Positions 47,108 to 55,936 of a DNA stretch of 64,000 nt are shown here, piece by piece. The stretch is from Bacteroidaceae bacterium (lineage in GTDB: Bacteria; Bacteroidota; Bacteroidia; Bacteroidales; Bacteroidaceae). Each line of letters starts with the position of its first letter. The stretch's first letter is position 1. A program made the position numbers and the translations under genes. The DNA is taken from positions 37,155-101,154 of the forward strand of contig JAFZGA010000009.1 of assembly GCA_017555585.1 (NCBI GenBank). Direction: 5' to 3'. Below the pieces are notes generated by a model. The model was not told the origin of the DNA. It was given only the letters and a program-made list of their open reading frames with translations, and searched no databases.

Positions 47108-48385
47108 TTATTGATTTAATGTTGTTTTTAATCTGTAAACAGCCTGCAACAGTTCTATTTCATGAACACTTTGGGCTAATGCAGCATCTCTCTCGTCAGC
47201 AATCTTACGCAACAAATCAGTAGCATCTATTACTCCGTTCTCAAGTTGCGACTCAGCTGTCACACGCACTCTGCGACGCAATTCTACAATACGTTCATCC
47301 TCATCGACAGCATGACGCAGACGGGTAATCTCGCCTTCATCCTGCACAATCTGCATTTGTGTATTGAAGAGAAAAACATCACGCTGAACATCAAGTTGTT
47401 TCTGAGCCAAGTCGAGCTTGTCAAGATTGTTCTTCTTAGTATAGAACGCACCGATATTCCACGACATGCGCACGCCGACAATAGCATTAAAACTCCAATC
47501 TGATGAAACCATACTCTTGAACATATCCAAACCCGGATAGCCGTAATATCCTTGCGCAAAGGCTGACAAACGGGGCATCACAGATGTATTTATTGCTTTA
47601 CGTTGTGCAGACAGTCTGTTTTCCTGTGCGTTAAACATTGCCAATTCCGGACGTGCAGGAGTAAAAGGTGGCAAATCGCGCATAACGGGGCGTTCCAGTT
47701 TATCATCTGAGAGAGCACAACCTATAAACAGTTCCAACATACGTCGATAACTCGCACGCGAAGAAAGCACTTGAGCAAGTGTCTGCCTCGCACTTAACAA
47801 CTCAGCCTCCACTACATCGGCATCCACCTGACGTGCCACACCATTTTCGCAATACGCACGCATACGAGAAAGATTGCTTTCCAACACAGATATCAACATC
47901 TCTGTCTGTGCTACACGCTCATCGAGAAGCAAAATACCAAAATAGATATTATCGATTCTCGATTGCAAAGCATACACCGACACATCCACACAACGTCGTT
48001 GTTCTTCAGCCTCAGCTTCTGCCATTAAGCGATTAGCCTTGGACAATCCACCATCCCAAATATTCTGAGATACATCGACAGCAATCTTGTACTGATCCTT
48101 GCGTACCCCATCCATTTCCATACCATTTGCCTGCAGGATAGCATTGAAAGCATCAGGATAGGCGGGAGTTGCTGATTGATAAGTCACCTGCGCCGACAAA
48201 GCCACTTGGGGAATCCATGCACGGACCGCATTGGATAGATTATACTGCTCTGTCTGTGAAATAAGATCGTATTGCCTTATTTCAGGATAGTGTTCACGCG
48301 CCAGACGACGGCATTCATCCAACGATTGTGCCGCCACTCCTGATACAGACATCGCAACTAACAGTATAAGCAAAACCTTTTTCAT
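47108..48385 (-). CDS. TolC-family outer-membrane efflux channel
   Basis: 425 aa with a cleavable signal peptide (VLLILLVAMSVSGVAAQ). It has two outer-membrane-efflux repeats. The first starts SLDECRRLAREHYPEI with LSNAVRAWIPQVALSAQVTYQ; the second continues from about residue 230 (RPELAMFNAQENRLSAQRKAI, VGVRMSWNIGAFYTKKNNLDKLDLAQKQLD). Long helices with conserved Ala/Asn/Leu spacing fit a periplasmic tunnel. The gene is the first structural gene after the TetR regulator (72-bp gap) and is followed by the adaptor after 3 bp. Confidence 0.92.
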   Translation of the reverse strand: MKKVLLILLVAMSVSGVAAQSLDECRRLAREHYPEIRQYDLISQTEQYNLSNAVRAWIPQVALSAQVTYQSATPAYPDAFNAILQANGMEMDGVRKDQYKIAVDVSQNIWDGGLSKANRLMAEAEAEEQRRCVDVSVYALQSRIDNIYFGILLLDERVAQTEMLISVLESNLSRMRAYCENGVARQVDADVVEAELLSARQTLAQVLSSRASYRRMLELFIGCALSDDKLERPVMRDLPPFTPARPELAMFNAQENRLSAQRKAINTSVMPRLSAFAQGYYGYPGLDMFKSMVSSDWSFNAIVGVRMSWNIGAFYTKKNNLDKLDLAQKQLDVQRDVFLFNTQMQIVQDEGEITRLRHAVDEDERIVELRRRVRVTAESQLENGVIDATDLLRKIADERDAALAQSVHEIELLQAVYRLKTTLNQ

Positions 48386-48457
48386 AATTAAGAAGCTGAT
48401 TAAATTCCTAAAAATATTTTTCTATAGAAGCCGGTCATTTCACTTGGCGATATAAAT

Positions 48458-49096
48458 TCAAACAACATCCTTTTGTTTTTTTATTCTTCGCAAAATAGTC
48501 TCGACATTTTCCGCCTTACGCTTTTTAAGGAACTGTTCGCGGTCTGCCATAAGTTCACCCATTAACGGCTCCATAAACGGATAAGCAAGAAATGTAAAAA
48601 TATTCATTGACATAATGCTAATGAACAACATCCTGACATCAACCCGTTCCATTTCACCATTTTCCGCGGCACGGTCTATCTCCAATTGCAATTCACGATA
48701 TAAGGCACCAACAACATGAGCTATACGTTTATGCAAAATATCACAATGCTCAGGACGAGCAACTATCTCGTTTATTACGAATCGTGGCAAAAGCGGATTC
48801 TCTGCGACAAAATCAAAATGCGATTCCACACCACCGATTATACGTTCTAAAACAGGCAATGAAGGATCACCCATTATAGCGAACATAGAATGAGACATTG
48901 CCGAGAATTTCTCATCCACAATACGTTCAAACAGCTGTTCTTTGGTACGAAAATAATAATGTAACATCGCATGCGTCACACCCGCCCTTCGTGCAATCGA
49001 CGTTGTCCTTGCACCATCATAACCCATAGTCAAAAACTCTTGTTCAGCGGCTGCAAGAATCTGTTTTTCCTTACTACCCTTCTCTTTATTCTCCAT
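48458..49096 (-). CDS. TetR/AcrR-family regulator of the exporter operon
   Basis: 212 aa. N-terminal helix-turn-helix (KQILAAAEQEFLTMGYDGARTTSIARRAGVTHAMLHYYFRTKEQLFERIV, residues about 10-60) with a diverged ligand domain behind it. It is the first gene of the exporter operon in the same direction, as CecR (YbiH) precedes ybhGFSR in E. coli. A palindrome between its promoter and start codon is a likely autoregulatory operator. The ligand cannot be read from the sequence. Confidence 0.9.
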   Translation of the reverse strand: MENKEKGSKEKQILAAAEQEFLTMGYDGARTTSIARRAGVTHAMLHYYFRTKEQLFERIVDEKFSAMSHSMFAIMGDPSLPVLERIIGGVESHFDFVAENPLLPRFVINEIVARPEHCDILHKRIAHVVGALYRELQLEIDRAAENGEMERVDVRMLFISIMSMNIFTFLAYPFMEPLMGELMADREQFLKKRKAENVETILRRIKKQKDVV

Positions 49097-49120
49097 ATTC
49101 TTACAATCAAACAGAATTGT

Positions 49121-49136
49121 TTAACAATTTTGTTAA
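49121..49136 (-). promoter_or_regulatory. Candidate TetR operator
   Basis: TTAACAA, two bases, TTGTTAA: a 7-2-7 perfect inverted repeat, placed between the -7 element (49139-49146) and the regulator's ATG. A second, weaker repeat (AACA-GAAT-TGTT) partly overlaps on the gene side. Binding here would block initiation at the operon promoter. Confidence 0.55.
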
Positions 49137-49138
49137 TG

Positions 49139-49169
49139 CAAAAGTATAAAGAAAAACCAAACACACAAA
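49139..49169 (-). promoter_or_regulatory. Promoter of the TetR-exporter operon
   Basis: On the minus strand TTTG (49166-49169), 19 bp, TACTTTTG (49139-49146), an exact fit to the Bacteroidetes promoter form. The palindrome at 49121-49136 overlaps the expected transcript start. Confidence 0.68.
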
Positions 49170-49208
49170 TATTTTACAGAAATTTTTTGTTTTCATCTAA
49201 AAACAAAA

Positions 49209-49237
49209 AGTCCGTCACATTTGTATCGTGACGGACT
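49209..49237 (-). terminator. Terminator of the 57-codon gene
   Basis: AGTCCGTCAC arms (49209-49218, 49228-49237) around a 9-nt loop, followed on the minus strand by TTTTTGTTTTT. It lies 44 bp past the stop of the small gene, which supports that gene being a real transcription unit. Confidence 0.85.
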
Positions 49238-49280
49238 CCTTATTAATATATAGGTCTAAAGCATAAACAAACAGCTCCAA

Positions 49281-49454
49281 TTACCCAAGCTGACGTGGCG
49301 AAGCCGTAAGACTGACAACCATTAGCAGTATCAATGCAACTGCAATAACAACCATAGCAACAGTCTTTATTGTTTGTTTACGCTTCAACGCAGCCTTGCG
49401 CTTGCGATCCTTCTCAATACGGGCTGGACTTTTCTTTTTGGTCTTTGTACTCAT
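49281..49454 (-). CDS. 57-aa basic single-span membrane protein
   Basis: A short frame from ATG 49454 to TAA 49281. The N-terminal 30 residues are strongly basic (KTKKKSPARIEKDRKRKAAL, 12 Lys/Arg in 20), followed by one membrane helix (TVAMVVIAVALILLMVVSL) and a short tail (TASPRQLG). By the positive-inside rule the basic part faces the cytoplasm. It lies between the AspRS gene and the exporter operon and ends at its own terminator. CTCTCTTTGC upstream resembles a weak -7 element. I do not recognise a family; the basic tail could contact nucleic acid or acidic lipids (inference). Confidence 0.65.
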   Translation of the reverse strand: MSTKTKKKSPARIEKDRKRKAALKRKQTIKTVAMVVIAVALILLMVVSLTASPRQLG

Positions 49455-49630
49455 AATCATTATATTTTATAGCAAAGAGAGTAACATGAAAATTAAATCT
49501 TCAATGCGAGGATAATAAAAAGATGAAGTTCAAGGTTTGCGAAACCCGAAAAGCCACAGTTTACCAAATGTAAATGAGGATTTTGAGGGCAAGCATAACG
49601 AAGAAATTCACTTTTTAGTCATTCTCAAAT

Positions 49631-51391
49631 TTACTTCTCCTTGATATCAACCAATATATTCAACTCATCGAGCTGAGCCGGTTCAAGAACCGAAGGAGCA
49701 TCAATCATGGTATCACGTCCCGAGTTGTTCTTTGGGAATGCTATACAGTCGCGGATTGAATCGAGACCTGCAAAGAGGCTCACCCAACGGTCGAGACCAT
49801 AAGCCAAACCACCGTGAGGAGGCGCACCATACTTGAACGCATCGAGCAACCAACCGAACTGCTGCTGGGCACGCTCAGGGGTGAAGCCAAGAAGTTCAAA
49901 CATCTTGTTCTGCAACTCGCTGTCATATATTCTGATTGAACCACCACCAACTTCAACACCATTGATGATCATATCGTATGCATTGGCGCGTACAGCACCC
50001 ATATCTGTATCAAGCAAAGGAATATCCTCAGGCTTTGGCGATGTAAAAGGATGGTGCATTGCCATATAACGTCCCTCTTCCTCGCTGTACTCGAACAATG
50101 GGAAATCGACAACCCACAAGCAAGAGAACTTGTTCTTGTCGCGCAAACCAAGCTGATTTGCAACCTCAAGACGCAACTCGCAAAGCTGCTTACGTGTCTT
50201 CATTGTATCGTCACCGCTAAGGATCAGGATAAGGTCGCCCGGCTCGGCATTGAAAGCAGCCTTCATTGCCTGCAGCACCTCCTGTGTATAGAATTTGTCA
50301 ACGCTTGACTTCACTGTTCCATCAGCCTCAACACGAGCATACACCATACCCTTGGCACCAATCTGCGGACGGCGCACAAAGTCGGTCAAAGCATCGAGTT
50401 GCTTGCGAGTGTATGTAGCCGCACCCTTAGCGCAGATACCACCGATATACTCAGCAGCATCAAACACGCCAAAACCGTGACCTTTCATAATATCCATAAG
50501 TTCCACGAACTTCATCTCGAAACGGGTATCAGGCTTGTCACAACCGTAATACTTCATAGCATCGTGCCATGTCATGCGTGGGAACTGACCTTCGAGTTCA
50601 ACACCACGGATAGTCTTGAACAGATGCTTTGCCATACCCTCGAAGAGAGAAATCACATCCTCCTGCTCAACAAAACTCATTTCGCAGTCAATCTGTGTAA
50701 ACTCAGGCTGACGGTCGGCACGCAAATCCTCGTCACGGAAACATTTTACAATCTGGAAATAACGGTCAAAGCCAGACACCATAAGCAACTGTTTGAAAAG
50801 CTGCGGACTCTGTGGCAATGCATAGAACTGTCCCGGATTCATACGTGAAGGAACAACAAAATCACGTGCACCTTCAGGAGTAGAAGCAATAAGCATTGGA
50901 GTTTCCACCTCTATAAAGTTCATTGAATCGAGATAACGACGCACCTCCATTGTCATCTGATGACGCAATTCAAGATTCTTACGTACAGCCTCACGACGCA
51001 AATCGAGATAGCGATATTTCATACGAATATCATCACCACCATCGGTATTGTTCTCAATAGTAAAAGGAGGAGTTGCCGCCTCATTAAGCACATTCAGTTC
51101 GTTTACAATAATTTCAATATCACCTGTAGGAATATTTGCATTCTTGCTCTGACGCTCACTGACAACACCCGTTGCCTGAATAACATATTCACGACCAAGA
51201 TGCGAAGCCTTTTCGCAAAGTTCAGCATTCACATCCTCGCTGAACACAAGCTGAGTAACACCATAACGGTCACGAAGATCAACGAATGTCATACCACCCA
51301 TTTTACGTGCACGCTGTACCCAACCACTCAAAGTAACTGTTGTATTTACATCGGACAAACGAAGTTCGCCACAAGTTTTTGTACGGAACAT
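49631..51391 (-). CDS. aspS: Aspartyl-tRNA synthetase
   Basis: A class IIb synthetase charging tRNA-Asp. The OB-fold anticodon domain (1-110, [24 protein letters not shown]) is followed by class II motif 1 around [20 protein letters not shown], motif 2 [23 protein letters not shown] and motif 3 [15 protein letters not shown]. The bacterial GAD insertion lies between motifs 2 and 3. The length of 586 aa is the bacterial norm. Whether it is discriminating or also charges tRNA-Asn cannot be judged by eye. It is monocistronic; two tRNA-Asn genes lie just upstream on the same strand. Confidence 0.96.
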   Translation of the reverse strand: MFRTKTCGELRLSDVNTTVTLSGWVQRARKMGGMTFVDLRDRYGVTQLVFSEDVNAELCEKASHLGREYVIQATGVVSERQSKNANIPTGDIEIIVNELNVLNEAATPPFTIENNTDGGDDIRMKYRYLDLRREAVRKNLELRHQMTMEVRRYLDSMNFIEVETPMLIASTPEGARDFVVPSRMNPGQFYALPQSPQLFKQLLMVSGFDRYFQIVKCFRDEDLRADRQPEFTQIDCEMSFVEQEDVISLFEGMAKHLFKTIRGVELEGQFPRMTWHDAMKYYGCDKPDTRFEMKFVELMDIMKGHGFGVFDAAEYIGGICAKGAATYTRKQLDALTDFVRRPQIGAKGMVYARVEADGTVKSSVDKFYTQEVLQAMKAAFNAEPGDLILILSGDDTMKTRKQLCELRLEVANQLGLRDKNKFSCLWVVDFPLFEYSEEEGRYMAMHHPFTSPKPEDIPLLDTDMGAVRANAYDMIINGVEVGGGSIRIYDSELQNKMFELLGFTPERAQQQFGWLLDAFKYGAPPHGGLAYGLDRWVSLFAGLDSIRDCIAFPKNNSGRDTMIDAPSVLEPAQLDELNILVDIKEK

Positions 51392-51426
51392 TTTATATCG
51401 GTTTTAAGATTATACTAATTGATTTG

Positions 51427-51434
51427 CAAAATTA
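51427..51434 (-). promoter_or_regulatory. -7 element of aspS
   Basis: TAATTTTG on the minus strand, 35 bp upstream of the ATG. TTTG at 51457-51460 is 22 bp further, slightly too far for the consensus spacing. Confidence 0.4.
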
Positions 51435-51510
51435 ATCAAAAAAACGGCAATATCCCCAAAAGAAAGAATATTCTTGTATTGTATGACATAAAGAATAAGC
51501 CATATAAAGA

Positions 51511-51540
51511 AAAAAAGCGAAAAACTGTTGTTTTTCGCTT
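51511..51540 (-). terminator. Terminator after the downstream tRNA-Asn
   Basis: AAGCGAAAAA / TTTTTCGCTT 10-bp stem with a 6-nt loop, starting 1-2 nt past the tRNA end on the minus strand and followed by a run of T residues. Confidence 0.85.
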
Positions 51541-51541
51541 G

Positions 51542-51615
51542 CTCTTCAGGTAGGACTTGAACCTACGACCCCCTGATTAACAGTCAGGTGCTCTAACCGA
51601 CTGAGCTACTGAAGA
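51542..51615 (-). tRNA. tRNA-Asn (GTT), copy 2 in transcription order
   Basis: 74 nt on the minus strand. Acceptor TCTTCAG pairs with CTGAAGA, followed by discriminator G. D-arm AGCTCAGTCGGTTAGAGC, anticodon stem-loop CTGACTGTTAATCAG with anticodon GTT, T-arm GTAGGTTCAAGTCCTAC. No CCA is encoded. Identical to the copy 116 bp upstream. Confidence 0.95.
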
Positions 51616-51631
51616 ATGTCGGAGTTTCATC

Positions 51632-51656
51632 AAAAAAGCGAGTCTTCTGCTCGCTT
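51632..51656 (-). terminator. Hairpin between the two tRNA-Asn genes
   Basis: AAGCGAG, 7-nt loop, CTCGCTT followed by six T residues on the minus strand: a short intrinsic-terminator form placed right after the first tRNA. Either partial read-through or processing at this hairpin is needed if one promoter serves both genes. Confidence 0.7.
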
Positions 51657-51657
51657 G

Positions 51658-51731
51658 CTCTTCAGGTAGGACTTGAACCTACGACCCCCTGATTAACAGT
51701 CAGGTGCTCTAACCGACTGAGCTACTGAAGA
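51658..51731 (-). tRNA. tRNA-Asn (GTT), copy 1 in transcription order
   Basis: 74 nt, identical base for base to the other copy: acceptor TCTTCAG/CTGAAGA, anticodon GTT in CTGTTAA, T-loop TTCAAGT. It is nearer the promoter at 51761-51792. No encoded CCA. Confidence 0.95.
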
Positions 51732-51760
51732 ATTTTTGACTCCTTTGTCGTTTGACGTTG

Positions 51761-51792
51761 CAAAAGTACTACATCTTTTTTTTACATGCAAA
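51761..51792 (-). promoter_or_regulatory. Promoter of the tRNA-Asn pair
   Basis: TTTG (51789-51792), 20 bp, TACTTTTG (51761-51768) on the minus strand: a consensus Bacteroidetes promoter about 20-30 bp before the first tRNA. Confidence 0.68.
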
Positions 51793-51925
51793 TTTTTCGA
51801 ATACTTTTTATTCAAAAAAAACAAAAAACATCATTAAACAATTCAAAACTGTTACAACATGTTGATATATCCCGTTATTTTACATGTAATACAACAACGC
51901 ACAGCTTCACTTTATTTCATTTTAT

Positions 51926-52804
51926 TCATCTATTCCTGAAGAAATCTACTATATGCGAAACCTGTACATTCTTCATTAACACTTGATGTTCTTTGTCAAG
52001 CAGATAAAGAACCGGCAAACCCGGTATATCATACAACAGTTTTTCATATATTACCTGCTTGTCATCGCAAGCATCTATCCACCCGGACGGAGCCGGTGTC
52101 TTTTCCCAAACGTCAGTCTTTCCCTCAACACATACAGAAAGGAGAGTGAGTGCCCCACTATTGATCATACCGTTCAACAGAGTGTTTGATATTATCTCCT
52201 CTTTTGTATCAGAACAGATATCACACTCAGGATCACCAAAAAACAAAATGATGTATTCTCCATCTACCTCTTTAAGCTCACCACGTTTGCCGTTGCGTTT
52301 AAGGAATGGAAAATTCGTCGCTTTTGTACCAATCCGGTTCTTCTTTGCCATTTTAAGGTCAAAATTGGCATCTTCGTAATCCCTCTCTGATATACCTTGC
52401 TGTGCAACGATCTTCTCAAGGAACAATATATACAAATCCTCGTTATATACAGGAGACAAAGGCTCTGCAAGATATTTGATTCCAAGTCCCATAAAATATT
52501 GGAGCATACGGCTGTTTGGCACAAGTCTTGATGCCAAGACATCAAACGCCTTATCCTTTTCACTTACATAAGGCATTATACTTATAAAATTGGAAAATCC
52601 CTGCTCCGATATATCCTTATTGCCGATAAGCCCGACATCACCGAAATCATACCTGTCCCAATAATGGAGCGCAAGATAATTGGCACGCACTTCTGGCCCC
52701 TTCAATGTCTGCGGCACATCAGGCAACGGAAAACTGTTCTGAGCCAAAAGAGAGAACGGAATAAACAACAATATAATAGAAAAAATTCTTTTGATGTTTT
52801 TCAT
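51926..52804 (-). CDS. DUF5106-type exported protein with thioredoxin-like domain
   Basis: 292 aa with signal peptide (IFSIILLFIPFSLLAQ). Residues about 25-150 match the DUF5106 layout seen in Bacteroidales (LPDVPQTLKGPEVRANYLALHYWDRYDFGD). From about 155 a thioredoxin-like fold follows: YIILFFGDPECDICSDTKEE with a CDIC redox pair, and the cis-Pro segment IPGLPVLYLLDKEHQVL. It is likely a periplasmic thiol protein; partner unknown. It lies past the terminator of the pilus operon, so it probably has its own promoter. Confidence 0.82.
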   Translation of the reverse strand: MKNIKRIFSIILLFIPFSLLAQNSFPLPDVPQTLKGPEVRANYLALHYWDRYDFGDVGLIGNKDISEQGFSNFISIMPYVSEKDKAFDVLASRLVPNSRMLQYFMGLGIKYLAEPLSPVYNEDLYILFLEKIVAQQGISERDYEDANFDLKMAKKNRIGTKATNFPFLKRNGKRGELKEVDGEYIILFFGDPECDICSDTKEEIISNTLLNGMINSGALTLLSVCVEGKTDVWEKTPAPSGWIDACDDKQVIYEKLLYDIPGLPVLYLLDKEHQVLMKNVQVSHIVDFFRNR

Positions 52805-52853
52805 AAGGTTTGTGGTTTATACTGCAATATTACCAATAATATGGCAGAAAAAC

Positions 52854-52879
52854 AAGAATACCCCCGAAGGGATATTCTT
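52854..52879 (-). terminator. Terminator of the pilus operon
   Basis: On the minus strand AAGAATATCCC, loop TTCG, GGGGTATTCTT (one G-U pair), then GTTTTTCT. A UUCG tetraloop with a U-run is a strong intrinsic terminator. It follows the last pilus gene. Confidence 0.9.
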
Positions 52880-52897
52880 GATCATATACATTCATTT

Positions 52898-55800
52898 TCA
52901 CTCAGCAAGTTCCAACACTACATCTGGGTTATAGAACAATGTATTCAGATTTGCGACCTCCTTTGTATACAACTTACCGTCTGAAGTCTTGTAATCAAAC
53001 TCAACAGGTTCGTTTGACCAACCGAAGTCATATTCAGCACGAAGATTCAAACTGTATCGTCCTTCAGAGTAAACCTTTATAGAACCTATGCGTACACCGT
53101 CTTTAGTTCTAGCAAATGCTACAAAAGCATCAGCCGGTACTGGTTTTTGGACACCTTCAGCAACAAAGCTCATATTACCGTCAATAGTTTTGTTTGAAAG
53201 CTTAAAGGTCTTTTCATAATAAACGACTTTCTCTTTGTTTGAGCTGATTGTGATATTACCGGACGTCGTTATCTTACTTGTTCTAAACGGCAATGTTTTA
53301 CGCTCACCGGACTGGCTCGCAGCGGTTCTGTCGTTCAACAAGGCAGTTTCCGTTCCAAATGTACTCTCAGCCTCGCGTGAAGCCTCAACTGTATATACGA
53401 AGCGACCTGGTGAAACCTCTTTAAGCTTATCTGAAGTCAAGTTGAATTCGGCAAGTCTACTTTCATCGATCTTCAACATCGGAGCATCAATATAAATCTC
53501 GAATTCCTCTCCAAAAGGATCAACACAAGTTCCGTCCGACCCTTCAAAACTTGTTACATCGAACGATATATCAATCTTCTGGTTTGGCAGATATGTCAAT
53601 TCAACTTCACTTACACTCTCCTCGTTCTCTCCTATAGCATATTCACCTTCTCCATTTATGCGTGCAGCAAAACGGAATGGATGATGCGTTGCAAGTTCAA
53701 AAATCACTGAACGATACGATTCTCCCGAATATTCTGCACCATTGTTTCCCGGCAATATCGAAGGATTACCCGACTGATTCGAAGCGATACGTACCACATC
53801 GTCACTGACAGCACGGTTTGTCTTAAGATGGAGAGCATAATGTCCGGTTTCTGTTGCAACAGGATTTATAGGCATGAACATCATTACACGACCATTCTTT
53901 GATGTTTTCCAATAGTCCTCGCTTACCTCATAATAATTACACTCTTTTTCGTGTCCATAAGGCAACTGTTCACCATCGTTATAATGATCAAGAGATTTTG
54001 AATATAACAGGAACTCGTCAATAACACCTACATTGAACGGAGAGGCTGGATTTTTTGAATTATCCATCATCACCATGTCTATATGTACAGGAGCACCTCT
54101 TTTTTGCGGTACAAGTTTATATAGCACTTTTTCATCTGCTGCTACAGAACCCTCGTATTGCGCAGGAGTATACTCATTGAGTCCTTCAACCGTGATTGCA
54201 TACTTATGTGAAGCAAAGACAAATTCCTTCTCAAGTGTCTCAAAGAATTTAGCTTCGAGCCATAAGCTCTCTTCATCACCGTCGGCATGTGTCAGAATGT
54301 TCTCAAAATACAATCTATGCACACCTGGCTCTGTAACAATATATTCATATTTGTAATCGTGATTCTCATAATCGGATCCGAACCATGCATCATCGCCCTT
54401 ACGCACAACAGGCAACTGCATTCCTGAAGCCGCACGCACATCAAGACTGTTTACAGTCACAAGCACCGGGAAAGGATATAGGGTCTCAGGAACACTTTCA
54501 GGAATAGTAAACTTTATTGTCACATATTGTCCTGTTTCACCTCCGAATACCTGAGTTCCAACCCAAGCCGGTGTAAACTTCTGAATCTTGATGACACTAA
54601 TTTCAACATTTCTCTGCAAACGTCCTTTTTTGATGAGTAGCGTACCTGTCTGAATATCCTTGTTATCGGAATCCATAGGATTCAGTTTCACGACAACAGT
54701 ACCACGACCTGTCGAAAGGTCAAAAGTATGGCTTACAAAAGTATGCTCGGCAACATCATTGTCACCAACCCATGAAACGTTTGCAATATCAGTAGCAGTG
54801 AGAGCACCACTCTTCTTTGTCAATGTATAGTTTACTGTGTAATTCTTGCCAGCCTCTTCCGAATCAAGGACAATAGCTGTATTATCAACAGAAAGCTTGT
54901 ATGTATCATTCTCAACCTCCTTTACCCAACTGTCAATTGAGACCCATATATTGTTTGTAAAAGGAGCATCAAGCGCCTCATCGAATGTTTCACTACCATA
55001 AGTCAACTTACCAGTGATGTTCAGCACATATGAATGGTTACGTTTTATCAGCAGTTGTTCACCTTCAGAGTCCACAAGAGCAACACGATAGTATTTTTCC
55101 GTCGTTTCACCCTGAGAAATACCTCTTATTATGACACTCACCGGCCTTGCAAGGCTATTTTCATGTTCAAACACATAATCTTCCTTCTTGGTATTGACCT
55201 CTTCGATATCACTCATCAACGACTTGTTATAAGGCAATGTCACATACTCTTCATTACCTGGCCAAACAAAACCTTCCTCGCTTGAATAAGGAGCAACGGT
55301 TCCAAAAGCATAAATACCGGTGGTAACAAAACCTGTTACTGTCATATAGGGTGTATTCCAATCTGCTATCGATATTTTCGCCTGGTTACGTATCATCTTG
55401 ACAGTGCCGTTGCTTGCCAGTTCTGTCTGCAATACCTTACCATTGTCACTTGCCTCAAAACGGGCCCAATAGATCATTTTTCCTGAAGCACCTTCCATCT
55501 CGGCCATTACAGTAGCCTCTGTCTTGTTGACAAAATCATTATCGCTATAAAGTGCCGGATTTTGATTGGCAAGGAAATGAATTATCTTTGTCTCCTCAGG
55601 AACATTTGCAGAAAATGTTCCTGAAGTACTGCTTTCGTTATCAGCAACAGCATCAACTGTAGCAATAAACAGACCATACGGATTAAAACAGAACAATGAT
55701 ATATTCTGAACATCAATACCATCGGGGTCGACTGCACGTACCTGCACCGTTTTCATATCAGACATATCGGCCTTAAAACAGATATTCATATACCCATCAG

Positions 55801-55906
55801 GAATATTGCTTTCTTGAACAGTAACCATATCATCATCGGTGCAAGACTGGAACACTATCATCGCCCCCATCACAGCAGTCAATATATTTAATATTCTCTT
55901 TTTCAT
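52898..55906 (-). CDS. Large type V pilus accessory/tip protein
   Basis: A 1002-aa lipoprotein (lipobox FQSC, Cys22). The first 330 residues have the fimbrillin-like start: YMNICFKADMSDMKTVQVRAVDPDGIDVQNISLFCFNPYG, with Arg57-Ala58 placed like the Arg-protease site of pilins, and end with IKRNHSYVLNITGKL and WVSIDSWVKEVEN, a pattern common to Mfa-type subunits. The remaining 650 residues are beta-rich repeats resembling Ig or adhesin modules (QYVTIKFTIPESVPETLYPFPVLVTV). This size and last place in the operon suggest a tip adhesin (DUF4906-like). It is the last gene before the terminator and starts 30 bp after the 729-aa gene. Confidence 0.78.
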   Translation of the reverse strand: MKKRILNILTAVMGAMIVFQSCTDDDMVTVQESNIPDGYMNICFKADMSDMKTVQVRAVDPDGIDVQNISLFCFNPYGLFIATVDAVADNESSTSGTFSANVPEETKIIHFLANQNPALYSDNDFVNKTEATVMAEMEGASGKMIYWARFEASDNGKVLQTELASNGTVKMIRNQAKISIADWNTPYMTVTGFVTTGIYAFGTVAPYSSEEGFVWPGNEEYVTLPYNKSLMSDIEEVNTKKEDYVFEHENSLARPVSVIIRGISQGETTEKYYRVALVDSEGEQLLIKRNHSYVLNITGKLTYGSETFDEALDAPFTNNIWVSIDSWVKEVENDTYKLSVDNTAIVLDSEEAGKNYTVNYTLTKKSGALTATDIANVSWVGDNDVAEHTFVSHTFDLSTGRGTVVVKLNPMDSDNKDIQTGTLLIKKGRLQRNVEISVIKIQKFTPAWVGTQVFGGETGQYVTIKFTIPESVPETLYPFPVLVTVNSLDVRAASGMQLPVVRKGDDAWFGSDYENHDYKYEYIVTEPGVHRLYFENILTHADGDEESLWLEAKFFETLEKEFVFASHKYAITVEGLNEYTPAQYEGSVAADEKVLYKLVPQKRGAPVHIDMVMMDNSKNPASPFNVGVIDEFLLYSKSLDHYNDGEQLPYGHEKECNYYEVSEDYWKTSKNGRVMMFMPINPVATETGHYALHLKTNRAVSDDVVRIASNQSGNPSILPGNNGAEYSGESYRSVIFELATHHPFRFAARINGEGEYAIGENEESVSEVELTYLPNQKIDISFDVTSFEGSDGTCVDPFGEEFEIYIDAPMLKIDESRLAEFNLTSDKLKEVSPGRFVYTVEASREAESTFGTETALLNDRTAASQSGERKTLPFRTSKITTSGNITISSNKEKVVYYEKTFKLSNKTIDGNMSFVAEGVQKPVPADAFVAFARTKDGVRIGSIKVYSEGRYSLNLRAEYDFGWSNEPVEFDYKTSDGKLYTKEVANLNTLFYNPDVVLELAE

Positions 55907-55936
55907 AGTCTTTATTTATTATCAGGTATATAATAT

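Noticed and set aside
51926-52804. DUF5106 gene as last member of the pilus operon
   Set aside because: A strong terminator (52854-52879) separates it from the last pilus gene.
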